Of a stretch of 64,000 bases of DNA, positions 1 to 13,249 are shown one piece after another. Source of the stretch: Hypoxylon rubiginosum. Lineage: Eukaryota > Ascomycota > Sordariomycetes > Xylariales > Hypoxylaceae. Location of the stretch: the NCBI GenBank assembly GCA_902806565.1, contig CADCXA010000066.1, positions 1 to 64,000 of the forward strand. Direction: 5' to 3'. Under the pieces are notes generated by a model, which searched no databases, had not been told where the DNA came from, and worked only from the letters and a program-made list of their open reading frames with translations. Within the stretch, counting starts at the first letter, position 1. Every line of letters starts with the position of its first letter. The position numbers were made by a program, and so were the translations under genes.

Positions 1-3000
1 TATTATAATTATTAATATTATATATTTTTTTATTTAAATTTTATTTATAGTTTATAATATTTATTTTAAAACTTTTTTTTTAATTATTTTTTTAATATAA
101 TATAAATTATTTAAATTTATAATATTTATAAACTAATTATAATTAAAATTATTATTAAATAATTTTATTTAATATTTTATAATAATATTAACTTTAAATA
201 TAAATAAATTTAATATTTTTTTTATTTAAAATTATTTAATTATTAATAATATTAATTACTAAGTTAATAACTAATAAATTAAATTATTATTTAATTATAT
301 TTTATGAAAATAATATTTTATTTATTTTTTTATTTAATTACCGTTTAAATTTTAAAATTAATTATTTTTTTTTAAACTTAATAATATTAATAATTCCTTA
401 TAAAATTAAAATATTAAATATTATATTTAAATTATTTATTAAATTTTATTTATTAATATTATATATTTATTTTTAATAATTATAAAAAATAAACTTATTT
501 TAAGATATTTTAATAAATAATAAATAACAGTTTATATAATAACTTTTTCTTTTATTAAAAAAATAATTATTATTATATTATTTATTATTTTATACTTTTT
601 TAAATATTAATATATATATTATTATTATAATTATAAAACTGTTAATTAGTTTATTTTTATTAAATAATATTAATTTTAAGGTTTTTATATTTTTTTTTTA
701 TATAAAATAAATAAATTAAATGTTTTTAATTATTTTAAACTTAATTTTTTATAAATTTATATTTTTTTATATATTAATATAAAACTTTATAACTATTTTA
801 ATTAATTTTATAAATTTTTTATTTATTTTTATAAAACGTTTAATTAAAATTATAATAAAAATTTTAAGTTATATATTAAAAAACATTTTTTTTATATTAA
901 GTTTTAATTAATTATTATTTTTATTAACTTTAATTTAATTAATAATTTTACGGCTTTTTATTACTTTTAATAATATTTTTAAAATCATTTATTTTTAAAT
1001 TACTTTTTTTTTAATTTAAAAAAAGAAAAAACATATAAATTTTTTATAAAATAAATAATATTATTAATAATATTTTTAATTATAAACTTTTTTAGTTATT
1101 TAAAAATAAATTATATATATATATTTTTTATAATATTACTTTTTATAAATATAGTAAATTTTATAATTAATAAATTATATTTTTAAAATATTTTAATAAT
1201 TTTCTTAAAATTACTTAAAATAAATTAAATATTAAAATTAAAAGATTTCATTTAATAAGTAATATATTAATAAAAATCATTTATTTTAAACTTATACTTA
1301 ATTATTTTTATAACTTTTTTTTAAATATAAGCTTTTTTAATAATATTTTTAATCTTTTTTTTTAAAAATTAATTTATTATTTATTAAAAAAACGTCTTAG
1401 TTTTAAATAAATTATTAACTTTTTATTAATTAAAAAAATAACTAATATTATTAAATTAATAAAAAATATACTTTTTAATAAATAAATATTATAAATAATT
1501 AATAAATTTAAAAAAAGCTAATATAAATAATATAATTTAAATTAAGCTTTAATATTTTATAGATATATATTTTTTAAATATATAAAATATAAAAACAAAT
1601 TAATAAACCTTTTTAAAATTATTATTTAAATTATTTATTAAAAATATATAATTTTAATAAACATTTAAAATTAATTAAATATTAAAATTAATAATTATAT
1701 TAATATCGTTTTTATAATTATTATTAATTATAATTTTTAAACTTTTATTTTTAAATAGTATAAAAATAAATATAATAAATATTTAAGATATTATTATTAA
1801 TAATTTTTAGGATTTATAATTAAATATAAATAAAAGTTAAAAGTTTTTTTTATTAATTTTAAAATTAATAAAAATTATTTAAATAATATAATAAACTTTA
1901 TTTTAAAATATAAATTTATAATTAATTTAATATAAATATTTTAAAGTTTTAGTTTTTTTAATTTATAAACTTTATTAAGGTTTTATATTTTTTTTTTAAA
2001 AAAAACTTTAAAAAATAGTTAATTTAATTTAAGTTAATTTTTTAGTTTTTTTAATTATTAATTTTAATTTAGTTTAAATTAATTATAAAACTTATAATAT
2101 AATTAAAAAAAAATTAATAATTATTTTTATTATTAAAATTTATTTTAACTTTTTTTATTAAAATAATTATTATAAAAACGGTTAGTTTTTTATATTTAAA
2201 CCTTTTTTTTAATTTTATAAAAAAAATAAAACCGGTGTTTATAAAATTTAATAAATATTTTTTATTTATATTAATTTTATATATTATTATATTTTTAATA
2301 TTCTTTAATTATTATAAGTTTAATTATTAGTTTTAAATTTTAATAAACTTTTTTAATAAACCTTTATTTAATATATTTTTAATTTTTATTTTACTAATTT
2401 TTTTTAAATTTTAATAATTATTATAATTATATTTAAAGTTTTATTTAAATTATTTTTTTTTAATATAATTAATATTAATATAAGTTAAATTATATATTGA
2501 TTTTATTTTTTATAAATAAATTAAATTTAAATATTTTACTATTAATTATAATATTATTTAAAAATAATTTAAAATAATTAAACTTTTTATTATTATTTAT
2601 TTTAAGAAATTAATATTTTTTAAAATTACTAGTTCTTATTTATATTAATAACAAAAATTGTTTTTTTAGTTATATTAATAAAATAATAATTCTTTTAAAA
2701 TTAAAATTATAAATTTAAATTTTATAATAATTATTATTAAATTAAATATTAAAAAAATATTTAAATATAAAATAAATATAATTTATCTAATTTTAATTAC
2801 TTTTTATTAAATAATTATAAAAACTTTTAAAATATTTTATAAAAAGAAAATATTTAATAAAATTATATTTTTAATATTAAAATTATATATTAATTATATT
2901 AAAAAAGAATATTTTAAAAAAAGTCTTATAAAGATTTTATTTTAAATATAAAATATTTGTAAAATATCACGTGTTATTTTAATAAAATAACTAATATTTA

Positions 3001-3707
3001 TAATATTAATTTAATATATATAATAAATTTTAAGTTTTATATTTATTTTAAATTTTTATTTTATTTTTATTATATTATTTAAAGTTTTTAATTTTAAATT
3101 TATTATTAAATTATAATAATTATATAAATAAAATATTAAAGAAAATACTATATATATTTATTTAAAAAATTATTAATAAATATAAAATATTATAATAAAT
3201 TATTTTAAATTAAATAATTTTTTATTATTATTAAAAAATATTAATATAAAAATTAATATTAAATAAAAATTATTAATAATAAATTTTTTTTAAATAAATA
3301 AATAAACTAAAAAATTAAATAAAATTATTATTTTTAATTTAAATTATATATAATATAATATAAAGTAAAAATATTAAAATAATTTTAATATTATAAATAA
3401 AAATATTTATTATAAAAATTTAAATATTATAATTTATATTATAATAATAATTATAATTTATTTAATTAAATAAAAGAATATTATAATTTAAAAAATTATA
3501 TTTTTAAAAAGGTTTTATTTATTTATTTTATAATAAATAATATTTAATATTAAAAATATTATAAATTTAAATAAAATAATTTAATAAAAAACTGAATTTT
3601 AAAAAAATTAAATTATTTTAATTAAAATTAATTTTTAAATAATAATTTTTAATATAATAAAAAATTAAATTAAAATATTATAATAAATATAATTTTAATA
3701 TTTTATA
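1..3707. repeat. RIP-mutated AT-rich DNA, no gene
   Basis: The stretch is almost pure A+T with long runs of TA, TTTA and AAAT and very few C or G, and no open frame of useful length on either strand. This is the composition left when RIP has acted repeatedly on duplicated DNA in a filamentous ascomycete. I could not pair it with another copy inside the window, so its original element or elements cannot be named. It is the left part of an AT isochore that runs to about 30,230; whether that isochore is subtelomeric, centromeric or interstitial cannot be told from the window. Confidence 0.7.
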
Positions 3708-6636
3708 TATAAAATAATATAAATAAAACTATTATATAAAATAATATATATAAACTTTTAAACTTTATATATAATTATAAAGTTTAAATTTTATATTATA
3801 TACTTATATTTAAATTAATTCATTTAAATTAAGTTATAATATTAATAATTATTTTTATTTTATTTTATTTTTTTATAAATAGTTTTATTTATTTAATTTA
3901 TATTAATATATATATATATTATATAATTAAATTTTATTTATTTAATATTAATTAATAAATTATTAAATAAAAGTTTAATTATAAATTAATTTAAATAGTA
4001 AGGCTTTTATTAACTAATTATTACCACGATTTTTCTAGATATTTAATAAAAAAAAACATTTATATAACTTAAATATATTATTATAATATTTATTATAATT
4101 AAAAACATCATAAATATATTATTATTATATTAATTTAAAAACTTTAAAACGGTATAAAATATATTAATAAATTTATATTTATTATATATAAATAATTTAA
4201 ACTATAATTTATTAGTTTTTTAAATTTTTATAAAATAAAATTATATAGTTATATTTTATAAAAAAAGCTTTTTATATTAAATTTTAATTAAATTAATAAA
4301 TTATTTAAAACGTTATAAAATATATTAATAATATAAATTATAATAAAAAAACTTTAGTTATTATATATAATTTTAATTATATAAAAAATCTATTATAAAA
4401 ATTATAAAGATTTTTATTATTAAATTAATTTATAGATTTTTATTTATTATATATTAATTTAAATTATATAAAAGATTTATAAAATATATTTAATAATAAA
4501 TAAATTTTACGGTTTTTTATTAAATTAATAAGATTTTTATTTATATTTTATAATTTTAATTAATTTATTAAGATTTTTATTTATAATAATTAAAATATTT
4601 AAAACTTTTATTTATTTTAATTTTATTAATAAAAATTATAATATTATTAATAAGTTAATTATTTATAAATAAATTAATATATATATTTATTATAATTTAA
4701 AAATAAAATCTTTAAATAATATAATAAAAATAAAATAAAGATTTTAAAGTTAATATAAAACTTAAAATTTATTATATATATTATAAACTTTATAATTAAA
4801 GTTATAATTAAAGGTTTAAAAATAAAACCTTAATATTTTTTTTTAATCTTAGATTTTAATAAAAAAATAATATTTAAAAGTATTATAAAAATAATTATTT
4901 TTATTGTTTTATAAAAAAGGTTTAATTATAGTAATTTTTATACGAAAAAATTAATATATAATATCGTATAAAACGGTTATAATTATAAGTAATTATACGG
5001 GTTTTAAATATTTAAATAATTAATTTTTATTATTAATTTATAATTAAGTTTTAAATTTTTTTTTAATATTTTATATATATATATATATTTTAATTATTTA
5101 ATAAATTTATATTATATTATTTATTTTATATTAAAAACTAAGGTAAAAAAAAGAATTTAAAAGTTAAAAAACTATATAAATATTTTTTATAAATTTATTT
5201 TTTAAATATAATTAATAAGTTTAATCAAAAAATTAGTTATTAATATTAATAATTTATTAAAATATTTATTAATAAGCTTATTTTATAAATATATTAATAT
5301 AAGATTTTATAAGGATTTTTATAAGGATTTTTATAAGGATTTTTATAAAAATTTATAAAAACTTTTATAAAAACTTTTATAAAGATTTATATATTAATAA
5401 ATTAAAAAATATAATAATGTTAATAGTTTATTAATAAAAAAGTAATTAATGTTATTAATATAATAACTATAATATTAATATTAATATATTATTAATTTTA
5501 AGTTTTTAATTTTAATTTTAAAAATTAAATTCCTTTATTAAAATACTTATTATTTTAAAATATAAATAAGTTATATATTTTATAATAAAAGTATTTTAAT
5601 TAATTTATTATTAAACCTTTTTTTTATTAAAAATAAAAATAAATTAATTATATAATATAAAAAATAATAAATTAATTTAAATAAAAAACATTAAATATTA
5701 TAATTTAATAATAAAAGTTTTAAATAATATAATAAAAATAAAATAAAAATTCTAAGGTTAATATAAAACTTAAAATTTATTATATATATTATAAACTTTA
5801 TAATTAAAATTATAATTAAAACTTTAAAAATAAAACTTTAATAATATTATTAAAAGCTTTTTAATTTATAAAAAAAATAAAAATTTTAATAAATAATTTT
5901 AATATTAATTTAAAAATAATTTTTATAATTAAATTAATATTTATTTTATAATAATAAATTATATATTTTAAAAAAGTTTTTATAAATATTTATATTTTTA
6001 TAAATTATATATTAATAATTATAAATAAATATTTATTATTTTTTATAAATATTATTAAAAAGTTAATTTAAAAATATTTAAATAATTTTATATTAAAAAA
6101 TAATTTATATTATTATAAATAAATTAAATAAATAAAATAAAAATTAATATTAAAAATTTATAGATTTTATTAAACAAATATATAAAAAAACTTTTATTTT
6201 AAATTAAACTTTAAATTTTTAAACTAAATTTTTAATTAATTTAATTTATATATAATTTATATATAATATTTTTATATATAATATTTTAACGTATTTTAAT
6301 AAATTAATATATATATATATAATAAAGAAAATAAAAAATTTATAAAAACTTTAAATAATAATTATATTATATTAAAAAAAAATGTTTTATTTAATATAAA
6401 ATAATATAAATAAAATTATTATATAAAATAATATATATAAAGTTTTACATTTTATATATAATTATAAAATTTAAATTTTATATTATATATTTATATTTAA
6501 ATTAATTGTTTTTAAATTATGTTATAATATTAATAATTATTTTTTATTTTATTTTATTTTATTATAAATAATTTTATTTATTTAATTTATATTAATATAT
6601 ATATATATTATATAATTAAATTTTATTTATTTAATA
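3708..6636. mobile_element. Element A: RIPed LTR retroelement remnant
   Basis: Two direct repeats of about 240 bp, 3,708-3,947 and 6,395-6,636, align over their whole length and differ mainly by C/T and G/A transitions. Each begins TA (TG before RIP) and ends TTTAATA (TTTAACA before RIP). The five bases before the first copy (3,703-3,707) and after the second (6,637-6,641) are both TTATA, which fits a target-site duplication, although a chance match is not negligible in such AT-rich DNA. Only about 2.4 kb lies between the LTRs, and about 1.15 kb of that is a nested TRIM-like element, so the original internal region was short or is partly deleted. No coding frame is readable and the superfamily is unknown. 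Confidence 0.65.
4691..5843. mobile_element. TRIM-like LTR element, copy 1 (nested in A)
   Basis: Terminal direct repeats of about 145 bp (4,691-4,835 and 5,699-5,843) flank only about 860 bp of non-coding DNA. Both start TATAATTTA and end TAATA, as expected for RIPed TG...CA termini. A second copy with the same layout lies at 27,106-28,325. The internal part holds a run of roughly 12-bp repeats built on TTTTATAAGG (about 5,301-5,389). Total length near 1.15 kb with LTRs and no coding capacity fits a terminal-repeat retrotransposon in miniature; I see no clear target-site duplication. It sits between the LTRs of element A and so inserted later. Confidence 0.6.
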
Positions 6637-7370
6637 TTATAATTAAATAATATTATAAATAATAATAAATATAAAAAATATATAAAAAATATATTAATTA
6701 ATATAAATATTTAATTAATATTAAAATATTATATATAATAAAAATAATATTTAAATAAATTATATAATAAATTTAAAATATATATAATTTAAAATATTAT
6801 TTATTATATATATATATATATTATTATAAATTTAATTAATTAATTATTATATTATATATAAATAATTTAATATTTTATAATTAATTTATTAAAAGTTTAT
6901 TTTATTAAAAAAATATAATAAAAATAAATATATTTTATTTTATTTAATAATTTATATAATATTTATATTATAATAAATATATATTATATTTATTATATAA
7001 ATAATATTAAAAAATTATATAAAATAAATTTTATTAAATTATATAAATTATTAATTTTTTTAAAATATAATAAAAAAATTAATTAATTTTATAAAAAAAT
7101 TTTTATTTATATATATAAATATAATTAATTAATTAAAACTTTTAAAAAGTTTAAATTTATTTATAATATAAAACCTTTTTTTTTTTTTTTTTTTTCTAAC
7201 TAAAAAACAGGTTATATAGTTAGTAAAACCTATAAATAAAAATAAAAATAAAAGTAAATTACTGGTTGTTTTTAATAAGTTAAATTTAAGGTATTTTAAT
7301 AAGTTTATATTACACGGCGTTTTTATTACTGCTAGATACGTTGATTTTAAACCAGCGTTAACTTAAATTT
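6637..7370. repeat. AT-rich flank with poly(T) tract
   Basis: This is AT-rich DNA between elements A and B, with a long poly(T) tract near 7,170-7,195. From about 7,200 to 7,370 it is visibly less converted than its surroundings and still contains stretches such as ACACGGCG and CCAGCG. It is the left flank of element B. If B inserted into the rhodopsin-like gene seen at 12,565-12,985, the 3' continuation of that gene should lie here on the minus strand. The reading frame is broken by TAA codons that could come from CAA by RIP, so no gene is called. Confidence 0.5.
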
Positions 7371-10300
7371 TATTAAATTTAAAAGTTAATTAAATTAAAT
7401 TTAAATCTTTTAATTAAAAAGTATATAATTTTTATATTATTATTATATATAAAATCCTAATTTAAAAACCCATTTAATAAAAGTTTATTTATTTTTAATT
7501 ACTAACTAATTTTTAAATTTAACACACTTTTTTAAATTTATAATTATTTATATTAAAAATTTAAATCTAAATATTATTAATATAAAACCAAGATATTTAT
7601 ATTTAATACACTTTTTTAAGCTTTAATTAAATCCTTTTAATCTTTTTTTTTTTTAACTAAATATTAAATATTTATAATACCTAACTAATTTAATAAATTT
7701 AATTATTTTTAAACTAATAATATTTTAATTAATTCGTTTATTTTTATCTTTATTAATAACATATATTTAATTATAATTAAATTATTTTTAACTTTTTAAT
7801 AAAACTAATAATTATAAATATTTATATGTTTTAATTTAATTTTAAATTAAGTAATTTTTAAGGTTATTAATTTAATAATCTATATATTATTATATTTAAT
7901 TTTAATTTTTTTATAATTAAGTTTAATTTCCAGCTTTTTAATTAATTATTTAATATATATTATTTTTTTTATAACTTATATTAATACTAATAATTTAACT
8001 TTTATAATAAATATAATAATAATATTTTACTTATTTATTTTCCAACTAATTAATTCATTAAATAAAATTATAATATAAATTTATAAACTTTTATAATTTA
8101 TTATATTATTAATAAAAAAGATATTACTAACTACCACTAGATTATCTCCACCTTTTATTTATAAAATATATTATTTTATTTTATATAAATATTATATAAT
8201 TTAATTTATTATTTTTTAATAAATATTACTTAAATTTATAAGAAATTAAACTAATTATAAAACTATAAATAATATATTAAGTTTAATAAATATAATTACA
8301 AATAATATTAAACTAATTTTATATTAATATTAATAGATTTTTTATTTTATAACATGGTTTTTTTATAAAAACAATTTTTATAAAATTATAAATATATTTA
8401 ATAATCTATTAGATAAAGTAATTAATTTAATTATTTTTTTAATATATAAAGTTTAAAATAACTAAATCCTTTTTTAAAATTAGTTATAAATAATTTTAAT
8501 CTTTAGAAACTATTAAACTTTATTTTTTTTAATTATTTAATATTTTTTTTTTAATTATAAAACTATTTTAATTATTATTATTTTATTATTTTTTTAATAC
8601 ATTATAATTATATTATTTATATAAAAAAATATTAATATTTTTTTTTTAATATAATAATATAGCTTATATAATATATTTTTAAAACTTAACTTTAATAAAA
8701 TCTTTAAAAATTCTTTTTATTAAAATAATAACAAGATTTTTAACCTATAAAAAACCTTATATAATTATAATATTACATTTTTCTTTTAATATTTTAATAA
8801 TATATATATAAAAATCTTATTTATTATAACAATATATATAAAAACATTTATTATATTATATTATATTATTTTAAAGTTAAAATAAGTAACTATTACTAAT
8901 AATATTTTAAATAATTTACAAGTAAAAATAATAATATATATTTTATTTAATTATAACTTTTTTTATTAGTTTTTTTATATAATAAATCTAGTTTTATATT
9001 TTAAAAAGTATTTATATTTATTAAATTTATAAATATATATTTATATATAATTTAAAATTTAATACCTTTTTACAGTTAGGTTTATTTTTTTAATTTTTAA
9101 TTAAAACTTTATTTAAATATAACTTTTAAAATAATCTTTTTTTATTTATTTAAAAAAATATTTTATTAAATGGTTTATAAGTTTTTTATATTAATAAAAC
9201 GTTTTTTTAATAAACTTTTAATATAACCTTTATTTTTTTTATAATACTTTTTTTATATTAGCTTAGTTTAAAATTTTTAATCCTGTTTTTTATATAAAAG
9301 AAACTTTAAAACCTATTAAAAATATAATTTTTTATAGTTTAAATTTATAAAATCTTAGGTTTTAAAGTAGATTTTATATAAAATCTATATTTTTATTTTA
9401 AATTATATAATATAATAAAATAAATAATAAACTTAATAATAATATAAATAATAACTTAAACTTAATTATAATATATAAATATTTTATTTTAATATTAATA
9501 TTTAATTTTTTTTTATTTATTATGTTTATTATTTTTAAAATAAATAATATATTATTAATTTCTTTTATTTTTTTAGATTTTTTATTTAAAATATAATCTT
9601 TAAAATTTAATAAAATATATTTTTTAATTAAAGTTATTATTTTTTTTATATTAATAATTTTTAAATTATTTTAGAAAATATTTAAATTTCTATTAAATAT
9701 CTTATTTTTATTAAAAATAATATTTTTTATATTAATTATTTTATTTAAATAAAATATTTATATACGGTATATATTTAAAGATTAATAACCAATTAAATAT
9801 TTAATTTAGGTTTTTAAATTTAATTTATTTAATTTATTTAAATAAAGTTTTTAATTTTTTATTATAATATATATTTTATATTTATATATTTATAAATATA
9901 TTTAATTTAATCTTTTATTTTTTAATATAAAAAATCTTTACTTTTATTTAATTACTTTAAAAAATACATTAAATAAAATTTTTTAATTATTTTTAGTTTT
10001 TAATATACGATTATATAAATAAATAGTAACTTTAAATATTTTTAACTATAAATATATCGGTAATTTTACTTTAGTTTATATTATATATATTTTTATTTTT
10101 ATTATATTTTTTAAATATTTAATTTTGTTATTTTAAGCTTATATATTTAATATTAAAAACTTAACTTTTATTTTATATATTTTTAAGCTTTTTTTAATAA
10201 TTAATTTATTAATAATTATTTTATTATTAGTTTTTATTACTTTTATAATAATTTTATATTAATATTTTAATTATTTTAAATAACTATTTATTATATTAAA

Positions 10301-12564
10301 AACCATTTTTATTTTATAATTTTTAAGTATATAATTTTAAACTATTTTTAATATTTAACATATAAAAATAAAATATAAGTTTTTTTTAATAAATACTTTT
10401 TTATAATTATAAAAATCAAAGGTAATTTATTTCTTTAATACCTAATAATTTAATTTAAAAACATATTAAATTTATTACTTTATTTTAAATATACTATAAA
10501 TTTTATATTTAATTTTTATTAATTTTTAAATAACCACGTTTTAAAATAAGCTTATAAAATATTCTAAGGTTTAAAATCTTAAATATTTTAATTTATAATA
10601 TTATATTTAAATATTTTTAGTTAAAAAAACTTATTTAATTTATATATTATACTTATATTTTTTTATAATAATATTAAACACATTTTTTTTTATTTATATA
10701 TTAACTTAATAAATTATTATATATTATTTATATATATTTTTAATTTTATTTATAAAAATATTATCTTTTTTTTATATATAAATTAAATTTGTTTTATTAT
10801 TTTATTAAAACTTTTTACATTTTAGTTTTTATAGTAAAATTAAAATAATTAATAATAAAAAATAATAAGTTATATTTAATAATAATATTAATATGTTTTT
10901 AATTAATATATTTATTATTTTATATATTTAAATTAATAAGGTCTAGTTTTTTAACTAAAGATAATTATTAAGTAACATTTGTTTTTAATTAATTAAATAA
11001 TATATTTAATTTATTATAATAATAATTAATTTATTATTTAAAATAATTAAATAAACTAAAAAGTATTTATTTATTATTAAAATAAAAAATATAGTTAATA
11101 TTTTTTTTATAAACCGATTATATAATTATTTTTATAACTTTTTAAATTTTTTTTTAAATTAAAAAATCCTAGATTTTAACTTATTTTTTTTAAATAATTA
11201 TACTTATATTTAAAACTTTAAGTCTTTTAAAACCTTTTTAATTTTAAAAGTTAATTAATTTTTTAGTTTAAAACTATTATATATTTTTTTTAAAAAAATA
11301 TAATAATATTTTATAAACTAATAACGTTAATTATATATTAAGTAACTATTAATTAATATAATATTTTAATTTTTTTTTTATGATTTTCTTTTATTTATAT
11401 TCTTATTTTTCGGTTAATTAAAAAAAAAATTAGTTAATTTTTTTTCATTAAAACCTTTTTTATTATAAATAAATTTAAAAACTTTTTTAAATATTTTTTT
11501 TATTTTATATATTATTTTAATTATATAACTATAAAAATTATTTATAAAATTTTTATATTATAAAATATTATTAATAAATTATAATTTCTTAATTATTTTA
11601 TAAATAATAATTTAACTTTTATAAAACTTTTTTATTATATTTAAGAAATTTTTTATTTATAAACTTAAATATTATATTTTAAATATTTTATAAAATTTAA
11701 TTTTAAATATAATTATTTTTTAGATTTATAACCACTAACTTATATTTTTAAGATTTTTAAAAAATATTATTACTTTTTTATATTCTTTTTTAATATTATT
11801 TTTTTTATTTAGTTTAATTTTATTATATTAAATATTTAATTTTTAATATTATTTTTATATTAATTTTTTAATAATATAATATATAATTTTATAATAATTT
11901 ATTATAATTTAATATATATAATTATTAAGTTTTTTTATTATTATAATTTATTTTATATATAACTTTTTATATTAATTATAATAATTTATATTTATTTTAT
12001 AATTAACTTTTTTATTTTTTATTAAATTTAAAATAAGTTAATTTTCATTTTTTTTTTAATTTAAAATAAGTTTAATTCTTTTAGTTTTATTATAATAAAT
12101 TTTATAAATTTATTCGATTTTATAAAAGCGGCGACGATATTAATTTTCTTATTATATTTTTTTAAAATTATATTAAAAAGCTTTAATTTTTTAAATAATA
12201 AAATCTTATTAATTAAATAATTAAAAAACCTTAATAATTTAGCTTTTAATTTAAATTTATTTTTTTAATTATACTAATTTTTTAAATTAGTTAAAGTTTT
12301 AGAAAAATTACTTTTTTTATTATTTAATTATATAAATATTTTAAATAAATAATTTTAATATTTTTTTTATATATAAATAACATTAAAAAAATAACAATAA
12401 AACTTTTAATTATTAAATTTAAAAATTAATTAAATTAAGTTTAAATTTTTTAATTAAAAAACGTGTAATTTTTATATTATTATTATATGTAAAATCCTAA
12501 TTTAAAAACCCACTTAATAAAGGTTTATTTATTTCTAGCCACCAGCTAATCCTCGGATCTAACA
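7371..12564 (-). mobile_element. Element B: RIPed LTR retroelement, 5.2 kb
   Basis: Direct repeats 7,371-7,524 and 12,411-12,564 are each 154 bp and align without a gap at an offset of exactly 5,040. They differ at 22 sites, all transitions. The termini are TATTA (TGTTA before RIP) and TAACA, an inverted pair typical of LTRs. The flanking pentamers are AATTT (7,366-7,370) and GGCTC (12,565-12,569), identical if RIP changed every G to A and C to T on the left. The last 35 bp of the right LTR are nearly unmutated. The 15-mer AATAAAACTTTTAAT next to the right LTR (12,396-12,410) recurs in the same place in element C, which suggests a primer-binding site and thus minus orientation; this is inference. 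No coding domain can be read with confidence. Confidence 0.75.
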
Positions 12565-12985
12565 GGCTCTGGCTCTTTGTATCGCTAACACAGGTCTTTT
12601 CACGTCGCTTGAAACTGTCATTTTCGAGGCGTCCGGTCCCATATGAGTCGTTTAACCTGCCACTACCGCCACTGCGGTTACCGCGGAGGCGGTACTGGCT
12701 GACTTTAGAAGTGAGGCGGCCTTAAAAGCCGTTCGCGGGCAGCAAGGGCTTGTAAACGGGCGCGCAGCAGCACACGATGGAGACAAGAGATTGGATTAAC
12801 GCCCAAATACCGAGCTGGACCATTTGCTCTGGTGTTTTCAACCGCGGAAGTTAGCTAACGGTATTACTAATAGAAGAGAAGGCAATCCTTAGACGGCAAA
12901 TGTGTAGTGAGCTGTTATATACCTTCCGAGTCACTTGTGGCGTAAACCGCCCCAATCTTAATGAAACTAAAAATACCCGCCTTGT
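12565..12985 (-). pseudogene. RIP-spared fragment of PTH11/SAT4-type fungal rhodopsin gene
   Basis: This is an island of normal base composition inside the AT isochore. On the minus strand two exons read in phase across a plausible intron. The upstream exon (about 12,985-12,923) encodes a hydrophobic stretch ending ATSDSE. The intron starts GTATAT at 12,922 and ends CCAG at 12,829. The downstream exon (from 12,828) encodes EQMVQLGIWALIQSLVSIV followed by CCCAPVYKPLLP. That pattern (W, seventh helix, then C-x-C-x-P...(K/R)PL) is what I know from the last helix of PTH11-like/SAT4 fungal rhodopsin proteins. A TAA at 12,724-12,722 stops the frame, yet the same frame then stays open to the element B junction at 12,565; CAA to TAA is the favoured RIP change. 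Upstream of 12,985 the gene dissolves into RIPed DNA. It is certainly broken; the family call is from motif memory. Confidence 0.6.
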
Positions 12986-13249
12986 TTTTAAAATAAGTTA
13001 AACTTAAGTTACTAGCAAGCTATTAATCGTATAATAAAAGTATTTATAATATTTTTAAACTAAATAAAAACCTTAACTTTTATTTATTCCTATTAAATAT
13101 TTATAATAACCGAATTATAATTACTATAAAAATTATAAAAAAGAAATTAATAATAAAATTAAAAAATTTAACCGTAATAATATTTATAGTTATATTTTAA
13201 CATTTTTTTAACACTTATTATTTTTAAAATAATTTTATTAGTTTATATT
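12986..13249. repeat. AT-rich flank between island and element C
   Basis: Composition changes within a few tens of bases from normal to strongly A+T-rich. The first 60 bp still keep an open minus-strand frame continuous with the rhodopsin-like exon. The rest is RIP-like and carries no recognisable feature. It is the left flank of element C and ends with ATATT, the left half of that element's probable target-site duplication. Confidence 0.5.
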
